The notes: generated from the letters alone by a model not told the origin. Counted from the first letter of the stretch, positions 1 through 9,156 are shown. The stretch is DNA of 64,000 nucleotides from Prevotella scopos JCM 17725 (GCF_018127785.1 NZ_CP072390.1:620001-684000); one strand, 5' to 3'. Numbers and translations are program-made.

Positions 1-46
1 AAAAGGTAACTAAAGCTTATTTCGTTAGAAAGAAGTGGTTGTATAG

Positions 47-126
47 AAAATTAGAAGGAGTTAAGTCCATCTTTTTTCTCAGCTATTGTTAGCATGTGAA
101 GAATGGATTTAACTCCTTCTAATTTT
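47..126. terminator. Long near-perfect hairpin downstream of aroC
   Basis: The arms at 47-70 and 103-126 are inverted copies of each other over 24 bases with one difference (a G that can still pair with U in RNA), separated by a 32-base loop. Arms of this length ending in AATTTT on either strand fit a bidirectional terminator. It lies 45 bases past the aroC stop codon on the minus strand. The arms are longer than in the other terminators of this window, so it could also be a small palindromic repeat element. Confidence 0.6.
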
Positions 127-171
127 GTTTTATAGATAGCTATTGAATGCAATACAAATGATAAAAGGTAC

Positions 172-1260
172 CTAAAATCTATTAGTCCTACTTATCAGCA
201 ATGTGTCAAGTATTGTCATTGCAGCCATAGCCTCAATAATAGGGACTGCACGAGGTAAGACACAAGGATCATGACGCCCCTGAACATCCATTGTTGTGGA
301 TTCCCCTTCCATGTTTACTGTTTGCTGTTCCATAAGCAGGGTTGCGACAGGTTTGAAGGCCACCCGAAAGTAAATGTCTTCACCATTACTAATACCACCT
401 TGTATGCCACCACTATGATTGGTTTCTATATTGCATAACGGGTGTTGATGACTATCGTCAGTAGGTAAGAAGGTGTCGTTTTGCTGACTACCTCTCCAGG
501 ATGCTCCAGCAAATCCTTCACCATATTCAAAACCCTTCACGGCATTGATGCTAAGCATCGCAGCACCTAATTGTGCATGAAGTTTTCCAAATTCAGGTTC
601 GCCTAAGCCCACTGGACAGCCTTTGATAACACAAGAAATAACACCGCCGATGGTGTCTCCTTCGCTTTTCACCTGTGCAATAAGTTCTTCCATTTCTTTT
701 GCCTTCTGTGGGTCAGGGCAGCGAACTGGGTTAGAATCTATAAGACTTAAATCATATTGGTGATAATCTCTATCAAGTTGAATGTTGCCTACTTGTTCAG
801 TATATGCGGTGATATTGATGCCCTGCTGTTGTAGGACAAGCTTGGCTAAGGCACCTGCTACGACACGTGAAAGGGTGATGCGAGCCGATGACCGACCGCC
901 TCCACGATAGTCGCGGATGCCATACTTGCTGTAATAAGTATAATCAGCATGTGATGGACGAAAGAGATCACGGATATTTTCATAGTCCTTTGAATGTTGA
1001 TTGGTATTGCGGACAAGAAAGCCAATGGGAGCACCAGTTGACTTCCCCTCAAACACACCGCTCAGCAGTTCTACTTTGTCTGCTTCCTTTCTATCCGTTG
1101 TGATATGGCTTTGTCCTGGTCGGCGACGTGCGAGTTCACATTGGATGAAATCTATATCGATGGTTATACCAGCAGGCATCCCATCAACTATGCCACCTAC
1201 AGCAGCACCATGGCTTTCACCGAAGGTTGTTAGCGTGAAGAGTTTTCCGAATGTATTCAT
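172..1260 (-). CDS. aroC: Chorismate synthase
   Basis: 362 aa, the usual length. It converts 5-enolpyruvylshikimate 3-phosphate to chorismate, the last shared step of aromatic amino acid synthesis, with reduced FMN in the cytoplasm. The family motifs are visible: GESHG with His17, RRRPGQ at 45-50, GGRSSAR at 121-127 and RHDPC near the C terminus. It follows slyD on the same strand after an 84-base gap that holds an inverted repeat (1279-1311). The 47-126 hairpin probably ends its transcript. Identification is secure. Confidence 0.97.
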   Translation of the reverse strand: MNTFGKLFTLTTFGESHGAAVGGIVDGMPAGITIDIDFIQCELARRRPGQSHITTDRKEADKVELLSGVFEGKSTGAPIGFLVRNTNQHSKDYENIRDLFRPSHADYTYYSKYGIRDYRGGGRSSARITLSRVVAGALAKLVLQQQGINITAYTEQVGNIQLDRDYHQYDLSLIDSNPVRCPDPQKAKEMEELIAQVKSEGDTIGGVISCVIKGCPVGLGEPEFGKLHAQLGAAMLSINAVKGFEYGEGFAGASWRGSQQNDTFLPTDDSHQHPLCNIETNHSGGIQGGISNGEDIYFRVAFKPVATLLMEQQTVNMEGESTTMDVQGRHDPCVLPRAVPIIEAMAAMTILDTLLISRTNRF

Positions 1261-1278
1261 AACAAAATCTCTATGAAT

Positions 1279-1311
1279 GGTTATCGAGATGAGCGTTCTT
1301 AATCGATAACC
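1279..1311. promoter_or_regulatory. Inverted repeat between slyD and aroC
   Basis: GGTTATCGA (1279-1287) and TCGATAACC (1303-1311) are perfect 9-base arms with a 15-base spacer. It ends 18 bases upstream of the aroC start codon. No T-tract follows on either strand, so an operator or mRNA leader hairpin for aroC is more likely than a terminator. The function is inferred only. Confidence 0.35.
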
Positions 1312-1344
1312 TCATATCCTAATATGCGACTATAGGAGAATATT

Positions 1345-1947
1345 TTAATGACAGCCGCAGCAGCCTCCTTCTCCATCTTCATGGCCTCCACAACCGCATC
1401 CACCTTCGTTGTTGCTGCCACAGCCTCCGCCGCATCCACCACCACAATGATGTTGATTCATCTGTTCGAAGAAGTCTTTTACTTCCTCCTCGCTTGCCTC
1501 GCGATTCTCGAAAACATGACCATGGAACACAAGATCCATACCTGCGAGAGGGTGATTAAGGTCAATGGTAATCTTATCGTCTGATACTTCTAATACTTTA
1601 CCAAGGAAACGTTGACCTTCTTCATTCTGTAATGGTACGACAGCATCCTTGTAAATATTTTCTGAATCGAAGACTCCGTTAGGTGAAAAGGTTGCCTTAT
1701 CAAGAGATAAGATACTCTTGTCGTCACGTTCACCATAAGCCTGTTCCTTTGTAAGTGTGAACTTGAAGTCAGTGTCTTTATCAAACCTTACAATCTCCTT
1801 TTCAAAAGCTGGTAAAGCCATGTCGCAACCTGTGTAGAGTTGCATCGGTTGCATGTCGTTTGTCTTTTCGATAAAGTTTTCCTTACCGTCTTTTAAACTA
1901 TATAATTCGTAACTGACTACAATGAGTTGATGTGTTTTATTCTCCAT
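1345..1947 (-). CDS. slyD: SlyD-like FKBP-type peptidyl-prolyl isomerase with metal-binding tail
   Basis: 200 aa. The core (about 1-150) has the SlyD arrangement: an FKBP half-domain with LYTGCDMALPAFE, an inserted chaperone flap, and the closing HPLAGMDLVFHGHV. The last 35 residues are almost only Gly, Cys, His and acidic residues (GGGCGGGCG, GGCGCGGH, ending CCGCH), like the nickel-binding tail of proteobacterial SlyD. It should act in the cytoplasm on proline isomerisation and protein folding, perhaps also in metal delivery. No hydrogenase or urease genes are in view that would give a client. A TACCTTTGC box lies 33 bases upstream. Confidence 0.93.
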   Translation of the reverse strand: MENKTHQLIVVSYELYSLKDGKENFIEKTNDMQPMQLYTGCDMALPAFEKEIVRFDKDTDFKFTLTKEQAYGERDDKSILSLDKATFSPNGVFDSENIYKDAVVPLQNEEGQRFLGKVLEVSDDKITIDLNHPLAGMDLVFHGHVFENREASEEEVKDFFEQMNQHHCGGGCGGGCGSNNEGGCGCGGHEDGEGGCCGCH

Positions 1948-1979
1948 TTGTTCTTATTTTTAATTGTTATGTAATCTAT

Positions 1980-1988
1980 GCAAAGGTA
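1980..1988 (-). promoter_or_regulatory. -7 box of slyD promoter
   Basis: TACCTTTGC on the minus strand matches the Bacteroidota -7 consensus TAnnTTTG and ends 33 bases before the slyD start codon. Confidence 0.6.
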
Positions 1989-2186
1989 AGGATTTAAAAC
2001 GGAATATAATCTGGTTGGTACTTGTTTTTTCTTTTTATAAGATTATGGTATAGTGATTGTAATTAAGATAGCACAAGAATAATGCGCTTGTTGCTAATAT
2101 AAATCAATCGTATTGATGTGAGTCAAAAATACAAGTAAAAATTAATTATATGTAATAAATAATTATATTCTGTGTGTGTAATCTTG

Positions 2187-2195
2187 TAACTTTGC
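2187..2195 (+). promoter_or_regulatory. -7 box upstream of the 2276 gene
   Basis: TAACTTTGC, a full match to the Bacteroidota -7 consensus. It leaves an 80-base leader before the start codon at 2276. Confidence 0.6.
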
Positions 2196-2275
2196 ATCAG
2201 TAATAAGGAAATAAATTACAGAATATAACAAAATGGTAAGTCTTAAGGTGAGGCTTTAATAATTAAGAAAGGATA

Positions 2276-2650
2276 ATGAATATGAAGAAGATTGTTTTGA
2301 CAATGGTAGCAGTAATGAGTATGACTATGGGATTCGCTGCAAACGAGAATGATAATAACAATAATAATGCTACTACAAGCGCATATAAATTCAATGTAAG
2401 CACATACGCTTTGAGCCGTGCGCTGAATCTCAATATTGATCAGGTTGATGTTGTTGAAGATATTAATCGTACTTTCGCAACAGAGATGATGAATGCATCT
2501 GTTGCTGACAGCTCTGAGCGTCAGGCTAAGGTACAGAGCGCTATTAAGAAGGATCTTTCTTACATGCGTTATATATTGAATGATCGTCAGTATCGTGAGT
2601 ATGTAAAACTTCTTAACGTTACATTGAACAATCGCGGTTTGAACAAGTAA
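2276..2650 (+). CDS. Small secreted helical protein, unknown function
   Basis: 124 aa (two fewer if the second ATG at 2282 is used). Residues 1-22 are a signal peptide (MKKIVLTMVAVMSM..GFAA) followed by an Asn-rich linker around 24-33. The rest is predicted by eye to be helical, with LNDRQYREYVKLL near the end resembling the short LTxxQ-type helices of periplasmic stress proteins, though the match is too weak to name a family. It has its own promoter and terminator, so it is a single-gene unit. Probably periplasmic; the function is not recognised. Confidence 0.8.
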   Translation: MNMKKIVLTMVAVMSMTMGFAANENDNNNNNATTSAYKFNVSTYALSRALNLNIDQVDVVEDINRTFATEMMNASVADSSERQAKVQSAIKKDLSYMRYILNDRQYREYVKLLNVTLNNRGLNK

Positions 2651-2694
2651 AAAGGTTCTTTATTCTCATGTAGAGAATGTTTATACAAATAAGT

Positions 2695-2735
2695 AAAAGG
2701 CTATGAGTCGTGATTTGACTTGTAGCCTTTTTTGT
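2695..2735 (+). terminator. Terminator after the 2276 gene
   Basis: AAAAGGCTA (2695-2703) pairs with TAGCCTTTT (2723-2731), with further inner pairing GAGTC/GACT, followed by T residues. Confidence 0.8.
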
Positions 2736-2779
2736 CGCTATGAGTTCAACCTTTTACAACTTTCTAGTAAAGTTGAGTT

Positions 2780-3040
2780 GCTCTATAATACATTATATGG
2801 TGTGTCTGTTGATATTCCACACGTGTGGTGTTGGTGCTTAACACTTATGGTGCTGATGGTATTATGCACCACATGTGCGAGGGCTTAACAGCATTGCTTT
2901 ATATGAAAGGGTAGGGATTTAATGTGAGTTAAGCGTATTAAAGCTAAGGACAACCAGGATTTGTTTTTAGTTGGAGGCTATACCATTTGACAATATTTTT
3001 AGGCTCAATGGCGAATTACTCACATGATTCATTATAGCGC
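2780..3040 (+). repeat. Dispersed intergenic repeat, copy 1 (both ends present)
   Basis: Starts with GCTCTATAATACATTAT (2780) and ends with ACTCACATGATTCATTATAG..GC (3018-3040), an imperfect inverted copy of the start. The core carries GTGTGGTGTTGGTGCTTAAC and TGCACCACATGTGC palindromes. From about 2800 to 2995 it is closely similar, roughly 80-85% by eye, to copy 2 at 8871-9108, which lies in a different intergenic region. A 61-codon open frame overlapping it (2703-2888) has no coding character. It looks like a non-autonomous palindromic element of about 261 bp. Confidence 0.75.
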
Positions 3041-3222
3041 TAGTTTAGTGATGCATGCTAACTTCATTAATTATAAAGAATCTTACTCATCACCATCTAC
3101 TAATTGCTTATGTGAAACATGAATGGCTCTCTATGGTATTAATTCTTGCAGATATCATTTTTTTTTCGTTTCTTTGTAGGCATATATACGATAATTAATT
3201 TGTCATTTGTAATTAATCTAAC

Positions 3223-5316
3223 ATGAAAATGAAACGTTTAATACAATCTTTACTTTTTATATTCTTCGTTCTGAGCGTTAGTGCACAACGTCCACGCTTT
3301 GAAAAGATGTCACCTTTTGTTCGTGAAGCAATGGTCTCAGCGTTGGTTAGCAAGCCGCTTACTCGTAGTCAGAGTGATGATAGGTTGTTGACGGCCTTTG
3401 TACGCATTGATGGTAATTCAGCTGAAATACTTAAAAGCCATGGTTGTCAAGAATTAGCACATGTGGGCGATATAAGTATTGCTGCAATTCCTCTCAGTCG
3501 GTTGGGAGCATTGTCATGCGGTAAACAGGTGAAACGGATTGAAACAGGCAGACGTTGTAGTATACAGATGGATACAGCACGATTGGTTGTCAATGCTGAA
3601 GCTGTTTATACTGGTGATGGACTTTCACAGTCTTATACAGGTCGTGGAGTCATCGTTGGTGTACAAGATATTGGCTTCGATTTAACACATCCAAATTTTT
3701 ATTCAACCGATATGAGTCGTTATCGTATCAAAGCAATGTGGGATCAGTTGTCACGTGATACGATTGGTTCTGCATTATATGTAGGTCGCGATTATGTGGG
3801 TGAAGAAGTATTATTACAGTTAGGACATCCTATTGATGGTGAAACGCAGACGCATGGAACACATACAGCAGGTATAGCTGCTGGTAGTGGTGCGGAAGGT
3901 AATGGTGCCTTGTCTCCTTATCGTGGGATGGCATGCGATGCCGATTTAGTTTTAGTAGATAATGCTGCAGATAACGCCTCCTTGATTGATCCAAAGGATT
4001 ATTATAAATATACTTATGCAACGGATGCGCTTGGGTTTAAGTATATTTTTGATTATGCCAAACGTGTGAACAAACCTTGTGTCATTAATTTTAGTGAGGG
4101 GAGTACACAAGATGTTCATGGATATGATCAACTTTATTATGAATTGCTTGCTAAATTGGTTGGCCCAGGACGTATCATCGTTGCTTCTGCAGGTAATGAT
4201 GGGGCAAGGAAAACGTATATACACAAAACAAAAGGACAGGAAAGAGCTGGAGCATTTATCATGAGTAGAGAGAAAAGCTTTAGTTGTACGGCTAAGTCCA
4301 AGCAGTCTTTTTCTTTCCGCGTGAGTATATATGATGATGAAAGCTCACCAACCAAGATTGACATTTTTACAACAGATGTTTGTAATGCTCAAGACTCTCT
4401 ACTTACAGATTCTTTGTATGTAGGTGGAAAGAAATATATATGGCGGGTATTAGCTTATCCAAATAGTTACGATGCCAGTGAGACCGCTTACGACTTCTTC
4501 CTTACTAGTCCTTCAAAGGTTGGGGATAATCCGCAAGTGTCACTGCAAGTTATTGGTAGAGATGCAGAGATCGATTTATATCGTATGATGGGTTATATGT
4601 TCTCACACACGCTCGATCCGGTGTTAGATGCTGGGGATAGTCGTTATTCTATTTTCTCACCCTCGAGTTCACCTGATGTCATTTGTGTTGGCTCAACAAG
4701 CTATCGTACGCAGTTTATTAATTATTTAGGTGTGAAGAAGGTGTATGATACCGGTAGAGAGGGCGTACGTTCTAATTTCTCAGCTATGGGGCCAACATTT
4801 GATGGTCGTATCAAACCAAACGTAATGGCTCCGGGACAGAATGTCATCTCTTCGTATAGCACATTCTTTATCAACAATCCAAATACTATAAATGGTTCTG
4901 TACAGAATGATATACGGCATTTTAAGTATAACGGACGTACTTATGCATGGAATGCCAGCGGTGGAACGTCAATGGCTACACCAATTGTAACAGGTGCAAT
5001 AGCTCTTTGGCTAGAGGCTGACCCGTTATTGACACCAGCTGATTGTTTGGAGATCTTCTCCAAGACTTGTACACATTATGATACTTCACTCACTTACCCT
5101 AATAATCTCTATGGTTATGGCCAAATTGATGTTGCAGCGGGATTGAAAGAAGTGTTACGTAGGAAGGCTTTAGGTATTAACACGATTGATAATAAAGAAG
5201 AAACAGAACGATATGATAATCGTATTTATCTTTTAGATGGTCGTTATGTTGGTACTTCCGATACAGATCTTCCTAAAGGAATATACATAAGAAATGGGAA
5301 AAAGTATATAAAGTAA
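3223..5316 (+). CDS. Secreted subtilisin-like (S8) serine protease with T9SS-like C terminus
   Basis: 697 aa. Signal peptide 1-21 (..LSVSAQ). The triad is visible: Asp149 in VGVQDIGFD, His211 in HGTHTAG and Ser583 in GGTSMATP, with the oxyanion Asn in SAGNDG near 325. About 230 residues lie between the oxyanion Asn and the Ser, more than in a minimal subtilase, suggesting an inserted beta domain. The last 30 residues (YLLDGRYVG.. then LPKGIYIRNGKKYIK) resemble the short sorting signals of type IX secretion, so surface or extracellular placement is inferred. No immunity or inhibitor gene sits beside it. Confidence 0.9.
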   Translation: MKMKRLIQSLLFIFFVLSVSAQRPRFEKMSPFVREAMVSALVSKPLTRSQSDDRLLTAFVRIDGNSAEILKSHGCQELAHVGDISIAAIPLSRLGALSCGKQVKRIETGRRCSIQMDTARLVVNAEAVYTGDGLSQSYTGRGVIVGVQDIGFDLTHPNFYSTDMSRYRIKAMWDQLSRDTIGSALYVGRDYVGEEVLLQLGHPIDGETQTHGTHTAGIAAGSGAEGNGALSPYRGMACDADLVLVDNAADNASLIDPKDYYKYTYATDALGFKYIFDYAKRVNKPCVINFSEGSTQDVHGYDQLYYELLAKLVGPGRIIVASAGNDGARKTYIHKTKGQERAGAFIMSREKSFSCTAKSKQSFSFRVSIYDDESSPTKIDIFTTDVCNAQDSLLTDSLYVGGKKYIWRVLAYPNSYDASETAYDFFLTSPSKVGDNPQVSLQVIGRDAEIDLYRMMGYMFSHTLDPVLDAGDSRYSIFSPSSSPDVICVGSTSYRTQFINYLGVKKVYDTGREGVRSNFSAMGPTFDGRIKPNVMAPGQNVISSYSTFFINNPNTINGSVQNDIRHFKYNGRTYAWNASGGTSMATPIVTGAIALWLEADPLLTPADCLEIFSKTCTHYDTSLTYPNNLYGYGQIDVAAGLKEVLRRKALGINTIDNKEETERYDNRIYLLDGRYVGTSDTDLPKGIYIRNGKKYIK

Positions 5317-5392
5317 CACAAACTGCTCCCTAAAAGTAGGTATTTTGCACAAACCATCATTTTTAGGTATTGCAGGTAAAAGTTTTTCATTG

Positions 5393-5401
5393 TATCTTTG
5401 C
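5393..5401 (+). promoter_or_regulatory. -7 box of flavodoxin promoter
   Basis: TATCTTTGC, 42 bases before the flavodoxin start codon. Confidence 0.65.
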
Positions 5402-5443
5402 AGTCGTAAAGATAAAAATAAGAAATTAAATCAGTAACAAAAT

Positions 5444-5932
5444 ATGAAGAAGACTATTGTTGTTTACGGTTCATCAACCGGTACATGCGAAAGCATTGCA
5501 AACACTATCGCTGAGAAACTCGGCGTTGAAGCTATTAATGTGTCAGATTTCTCTGCAGATGTTGTAGCGGAGAATGATAACCTTATCCTTGGAACCTCTA
5601 CATGGGGTGCAGGTGAATTACAGGACGATTGGTATGATGGTATTAATGTACTGAAGGGTGCTGATCTCTCTGGTAAGACAATTGCTATCTTTGGTTGCGG
5701 TGATAGCGAAAGCTATTCTGATACATTCTGCAGCGCTATGAAGGAGATTTATGATGCAGCTCAGGGAGCAAATATCCTTCCTGGTGTGTCAACAGATGGC
5801 TATACTTTTGATGACAGCGAGGCTGTTGTTGATGGTAAGTTCGTAGGTCTTGCTTTGGACGATGTTAACGAAGACGACAAAACAGAAAGTCGTATCGATG
5901 CATGGTTGGAGGCTATTAAGCCTTCTTTGTAG
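5444..5932 (+). CDS. fldA: Flavodoxin
   Basis: 162 aa, a long-chain-type flavodoxin length. The FMN phosphate loop is GSSTGTCES near the N terminus, followed by the isoalloxazine loops TSTWGAGELQDDW (about 52-64) and GCGDSESYSDTFC. It is a soluble one-electron carrier that can replace ferredoxin, for example with the pyruvate:ferredoxin oxidoreductase encoded at 37162-40737. It forms a two-gene unit with the DUF2023 gene 53 bases downstream. Confidence 0.95.
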   Translation: MKKTIVVYGSSTGTCESIANTIAEKLGVEAINVSDFSADVVAENDNLILGTSTWGAGELQDDWYDGINVLKGADLSGKTIAIFGCGDSESYSDTFCSAMKEIYDAAQGANILPGVSTDGYTFDDSEAVVDGKFVGLALDDVNEDDKTESRIDAWLEAIKPSL

Positions 5933-5985
5933 AGGAAATTAAGCTTAATGCTTACATTATAACTAGTAACACGGAGGGATAACCA

Positions 5986-6348
5986 ATGATGGCAGATATG
6001 ATGAGCGCCGATATGAAGGTGTTGATGAATCACATCTACGAGTACAAGAAGGGTGTGCGACAGATGGTTCTATATACTTGTAATAAGAAATACGAGTCAT
6101 TTGCAACGCTTCGTCTTGAACATCAGAATATCCCTTACATTATTCAGCCTGTGGGTCGTGATCGTATGAACCTGTTTTTTGGTCGGCAGGAATGCCTCGA
6201 TGCCATTAGGTTGATGATAACAAAACCTCTTAACCAACTATCGCCAGAAGAGGATTTTATCCTTGGTGCAATGTTGGGTTATGATATTCGCGTACAGTGC
6301 GAGCGGTACTGTGAACGCAAGTGCCGCACTTGTAAATGTGCGACATAA
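5986..6348 (+). CDS. DUF2023 family protein with Cys-rich C terminus, flavodoxin partner
   Basis: 120 aa, cytoplasmic, no signal peptide. A GGAGG ribosome-binding site sits 8-12 bases before the start codon chosen here (5986). The sequence is consistent with DUF2023, a Bacteroidota family often found next to flavodoxin. The end is striking: VQCERYCERKCRTCKCAT has five Cys in a C-x3-C-x3-C-x2-C-x-C pattern, able in principle to bind a metal or Fe-S cluster. Spacing and shared terminator indicate co-transcription with fldA, so a role in flavodoxin maturation or electron transfer is a reasonable guess, not shown. Confidence 0.85.
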   Translation: MMADMMSADMKVLMNHIYEYKKGVRQMVLYTCNKKYESFATLRLEHQNIPYIIQPVGRDRMNLFFGRQECLDAIRLMITKPLNQLSPEEDFILGAMLGYDIRVQCERYCERKCRTCKCAT

Positions 6349-6414
6349 GCCAATTATTAAATGATAATCTTGTTCGCGAAATAAATTATTTCATAATGTT
6401 TTTGTATTATAAAT

Positions 6415-6440
6415 AGGCTTGTCGGGAGACAAGCCTTTTT
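6415..6440 (+). terminator. Terminator of fldA-DUF2023
   Basis: AGGCTTGTC (6415-6423), loop GGGA, GACAAGCCT (6428-6436), then T residues. Confidence 0.9.
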
Positions 6441-6471
6441 AGCTTTTATGCGGTTCTTACCATCTAAAATC

Positions 6472-6510
6472 CAAAAGAAAAAAGCACCAAATGATTGCTC
6501 AAATGGTGCT
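6472..6510 (-). terminator. Terminator of ugd
   Basis: On the minus strand AGCACCA (6510-6504) pairs with TGGTGCT (6489-6483) and is followed by TTTTTTCTTTT. It is 56 bases past the ugd stop. Confidence 0.85.
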
Positions 6511-6565
6511 GAAAAGATATAAATGATATTTTTTTGCAAACTTCTTTATAATCTATTTGTTCAAC

Positions 6566-7831
6566 TTAATCCCTTCTGAAGATATCCCTTGTATAAACTT
6601 TCTCTATTACATCATCAAGGCATTTGTCATAACGATTGGCTATGATAGCATGACAACGTTGTTTGAAGGTAGAAAGATTGTTAACTACAAGGCTACCAAA
6701 GAAGGTAGCACCATCCTCAAGTGTTGGTTCATAGATGATGACTTGCGCACCCTTTGCTTTGATACGCTTCATCACTCCTTGTATAGAACTTTGGCGGAAG
6801 TTGTCACTATTTGACTTCATTGTAAGACGATAAACGCCAATGATACATTCTTTCTCATCCTCAGGACTATAGTCACCACGGTCATAATAGTCATAATAAC
6901 CAGCTTTATGCAAAACTTGGTCAGCTATAAAATCTTTACGTGTGCGGTTACTTTCAACTATTGCTTGTATCAGATTCTCTGGCACATCGGCATAGTTTGC
7001 TAGCAATTGTTTGGTATCTTTAGGTAGGCAATAACCACCATAGCCAAAGGAAGGATTATTATAGAATGAACCAATGCGTGGGTCAAGGCATACACCTTGA
7101 ATGATATTTGATGTATCGAGACCTTTTACCTCCGCATAAGTGTCTAACTCATTAAAGTAGCTGACGCGCAATGCTAGATAGGTATTGGCAAATAGTTTCA
7201 CTGCCTCTGCTTCCGTTAATCCCATAAATAGAGTAGGGATATTCTCTTCAATTGCTCCTTCTTGTAATAGTTGTGCAAAAAGGTGGGCTGCATGGTCTAG
7301 TCGGTTGTCATCTTCTGGACGTCCAATGATAATGCGACTTGGATAAAGGTTGTCGTAAAGAGCCTTGCTTTCACGTAGGAATTCTGGTGCGAAGAGAATA
7401 TTATTGCAATTGTACTTAGCTCTAACATGCTCAGTATAACCAACAGGAATGGTTGATTTAATGACCATGATTGCTTCAGGGTTCACCTTCATTACGATTT
7501 TGATAACCTCCTCGACATGACGAGTGTCAAAGTAGTTCTTTACAGGATCATAATTAGTTGGTGTTGCGATAACTACAAAATCAGCATCTTTGTATGCAGT
7601 TTCTGCATCCATTGTTGCGGTGAGGTTCAACTCCTTTTCTGCCAAATACTTTTCTATATAATCATCTTGAATAGGCGAACGATGATGATTTATCAGTTCT
7701 ACCTTTTCTTTTACTACATCAACAGCCGTAACGGGATGATGTTGACTAAGTAGTGTAGCTATGCTGAGTCCTACGTAGCCTGTTCCGGCTACAGCTATTT
7801 TTAAATCTTTAATGTCCTTATCCATTTTCAT
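6566..7831 (-). CDS. ugd: UDP-glucose 6-dehydrogenase
   Basis: 421 aa. It oxidises UDP-glucose to UDP-glucuronate with two NAD+, feeding capsule or cell-surface polysaccharide synthesis. An N-terminal Rossmann fold ([11 protein letters not shown], 13-23), the FAPEFLRE segment (147-154) and the active-site loop [14 protein letters not shown] with nucleophile Cys268 closely match the enterobacterial Ugd type. No other polysaccharide gene is adjacent, so it is a stand-alone gene with its own promoter box (7850-7858) and terminator. Two close in-frame ATGs (7831 and 7825) make the exact start uncertain by two codons. Confidence 0.95.
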   Translation of the reverse strand: MKMDKDIKDLKIAVAGTGYVGLSIATLLSQHHPVTAVDVVKEKVELINHHRSPIQDDYIEKYLAEKELNLTATMDAETAYKDADFVVIATPTNYDPVKNYFDTRHVEEVIKIVMKVNPEAIMVIKSTIPVGYTEHVRAKYNCNNILFAPEFLRESKALYDNLYPSRIIIGRPEDDNRLDHAAHLFAQLLQEGAIEENIPTLFMGLTEAEAVKLFANTYLALRVSYFNELDTYAEVKGLDTSNIIQGVCLDPRIGSFYNNPSFGYGGYCLPKDTKQLLANYADVPENLIQAIVESNRTRKDFIADQVLHKAGYYDYYDRGDYSPEDEKECIIGVYRLTMKSNSDNFRQSSIQGVMKRIKAKGAQVIIYEPTLEDGATFFGSLVVNNLSTFKQRCHAIIANRYDKCLDDVIEKVYTRDIFRRD

Positions 7832-7849
7832 GTTCAGATCGTTTATTTC

Positions 7850-7858
7850 GCAAAGATA
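7850..7858 (-). promoter_or_regulatory. -7 box of ugd promoter
   Basis: TATCTTTGC on the minus strand, 18 bases upstream of the ugd start. Confidence 0.6.
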
Positions 7859-7979
7859 CGTATTTTATTTGAAAAACATAATGGGTAAGGACAAAATCCT
7901 TGTTGAAGTTTTACAATCTTTTTAGTTGCACTGTTCTTGTGTTAGTTCGCCTTGTAAATGTACTTTACAGAAAAACTGA

Positions 7980-8705
7980 TTATACCAAATGGTAAGTTTC
8001 ATCAAAGGGGCGGCGATAACGAGCACCCCAAACTCCATCTGGCATACGTATTCCACAGGTTATAACCATGTTTATTTCTGTATTGTACGGCAGGTTCAAA
8101 GCTTTTTTAACCAATCGACTATCAAAGCCTTCAAGCGGACAAGTGTCATAACCTGCTTCACTCATTGCCAACATAAAGGTTTGAGCTGCCAATGCACAGC
8201 TCTTGTGTACAGTAACGCGCATATCTCCTTCGCTCAGTTGTCGCATGGTTGGGCGGAAAATACCAATCGTTTGTGTCAATGCTTTACGAACTAGTCCCCA
8301 TAAACCAAAACCTCTAGAATAAATCAGTGGAATCGCTTTTGTATAGTATAGTTCTTGTTTTTTGATACGTTTCTCTTGTTTCTCAGTTGGACTATAATTC
8401 TTGATGTTATTTTTTTCAAAGGCAAGTGCAGCTTGCGCATTTTGCTTATATTCGTCCTGTCGAGTTACAAATACTACCATCTGTTGAGCAGAACGCGCTG
8501 TTAGTTGACCTAAACAGGCATGTGCCATTTCCTCTAATACCTTTTTATCAGTAACATGATAAGCTTCCCAAAGTTGTAAGTTTGAACTTGTTGGTGCCAA
8601 TGTTGCTAGTTCAATACACTTCTTTACTACGGAACTATCGAGTGGCTTGTTTGAGTCGAAATGCCTAACAGCTCTTCTGTGTTCTAATATTTTTTGTAAA
8701 CTCAT
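7980..8705 (-). CDS. Nitroreductase family FMN oxidoreductase
   Basis: 241 aa. It starts with the family pattern ILEHRRAVRHFDSNKP (FMN phosphate contact by the Arg pair) and has LATLAPTSSNLQLWEAYHV at about 32-50, typical of the FMN pocket. The C-terminal part has AMSEAGYDTCPLEGFD, the other common nitroreductase block. It should be a cytoplasmic NAD(P)H-dependent flavoenzyme reducing nitro or quinone-type compounds; the natural substrate cannot be told from sequence. It is transcribed alone. Confidence 0.9.
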   Translation of the reverse strand: MSLQKILEHRRAVRHFDSNKPLDSSVVKKCIELATLAPTSSNLQLWEAYHVTDKKVLEEMAHACLGQLTARSAQQMVVFVTRQDEYKQNAQAALAFEKNNIKNYSPTEKQEKRIKKQELYYTKAIPLIYSRGFGLWGLVRKALTQTIGIFRPTMRQLSEGDMRVTVHKSCALAAQTFMLAMSEAGYDTCPLEGFDSRLVKKALNLPYNTEINMVITCGIRMPDGVWGARYRRPFDETYHLV

Positions 8706-8870
8706 AATTTCTAAAACTTTTATTACTATAAATATAGCAAAGGATGTGCCAGTGTTGGGTGAGGGATAACAGGTGTTAGGCGATGATGGTTACCATTGTT
8801 GGGAGATGGGTGTTGATATTAGTTGGTAATGGTAGTCTCTTTCGTTTTATAGAATAATAGATAAAATTAG

Positions 8871-9108
8871 GCTCTATAACGAATCATGTGGGTTGTATGT
8901 TGATATTTCATCGGTTTGGTGCGGGTGCTCAGCACGTGTGGTGCTGGTGCTTAGCACATGTGGTGCGGATGGTATGCACCACATGTGCGAAGGGTTAACA
9001 CCATTGCTGTATATGGAAGGGTAGGGATTTAATGTGAGTTAAGCATATTAAAATGAAGGTCAATCTGGAGTTGTGTCTAGTTGGAGGCTATACCTTTCAA
9101 CAATTATT
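8871..9108 (+). repeat. Dispersed intergenic repeat, copy 2 (right end missing)
   Basis: Starts with GCTCTATAACGAATCATGTG (8871), the same end as copies 1 and 3. The core has three GTGGTGC/GCACCAC units, including TGCACCACATGTGCGAAGGG, and then runs closely parallel to copy 1 through GGAGGCTATACC (9085-9094). After about 9108 the match to copy 1 stops and no inverted right end is seen, so this copy looks truncated. It lies in the nitroreductase-glnA gap, just before the glnA terminator. Confidence 0.75.
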
Positions 9109-9156
9109 CCTCTAAAGTTTATTTTGTGTTTTATATTTATGAGTATTGTGTCCAAC

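Noticed and set aside
2703..2888. 61-codon open frame
   Set aside because: It overlaps a terminator and a dispersed repeat, and copy 2 of that repeat does not keep the frame open.
2800..2890. GTGGTGC repeats as a CRISPR array
   Set aside because: Units are few, palindromic and unevenly spaced, with no unique spacers and no cas genes.
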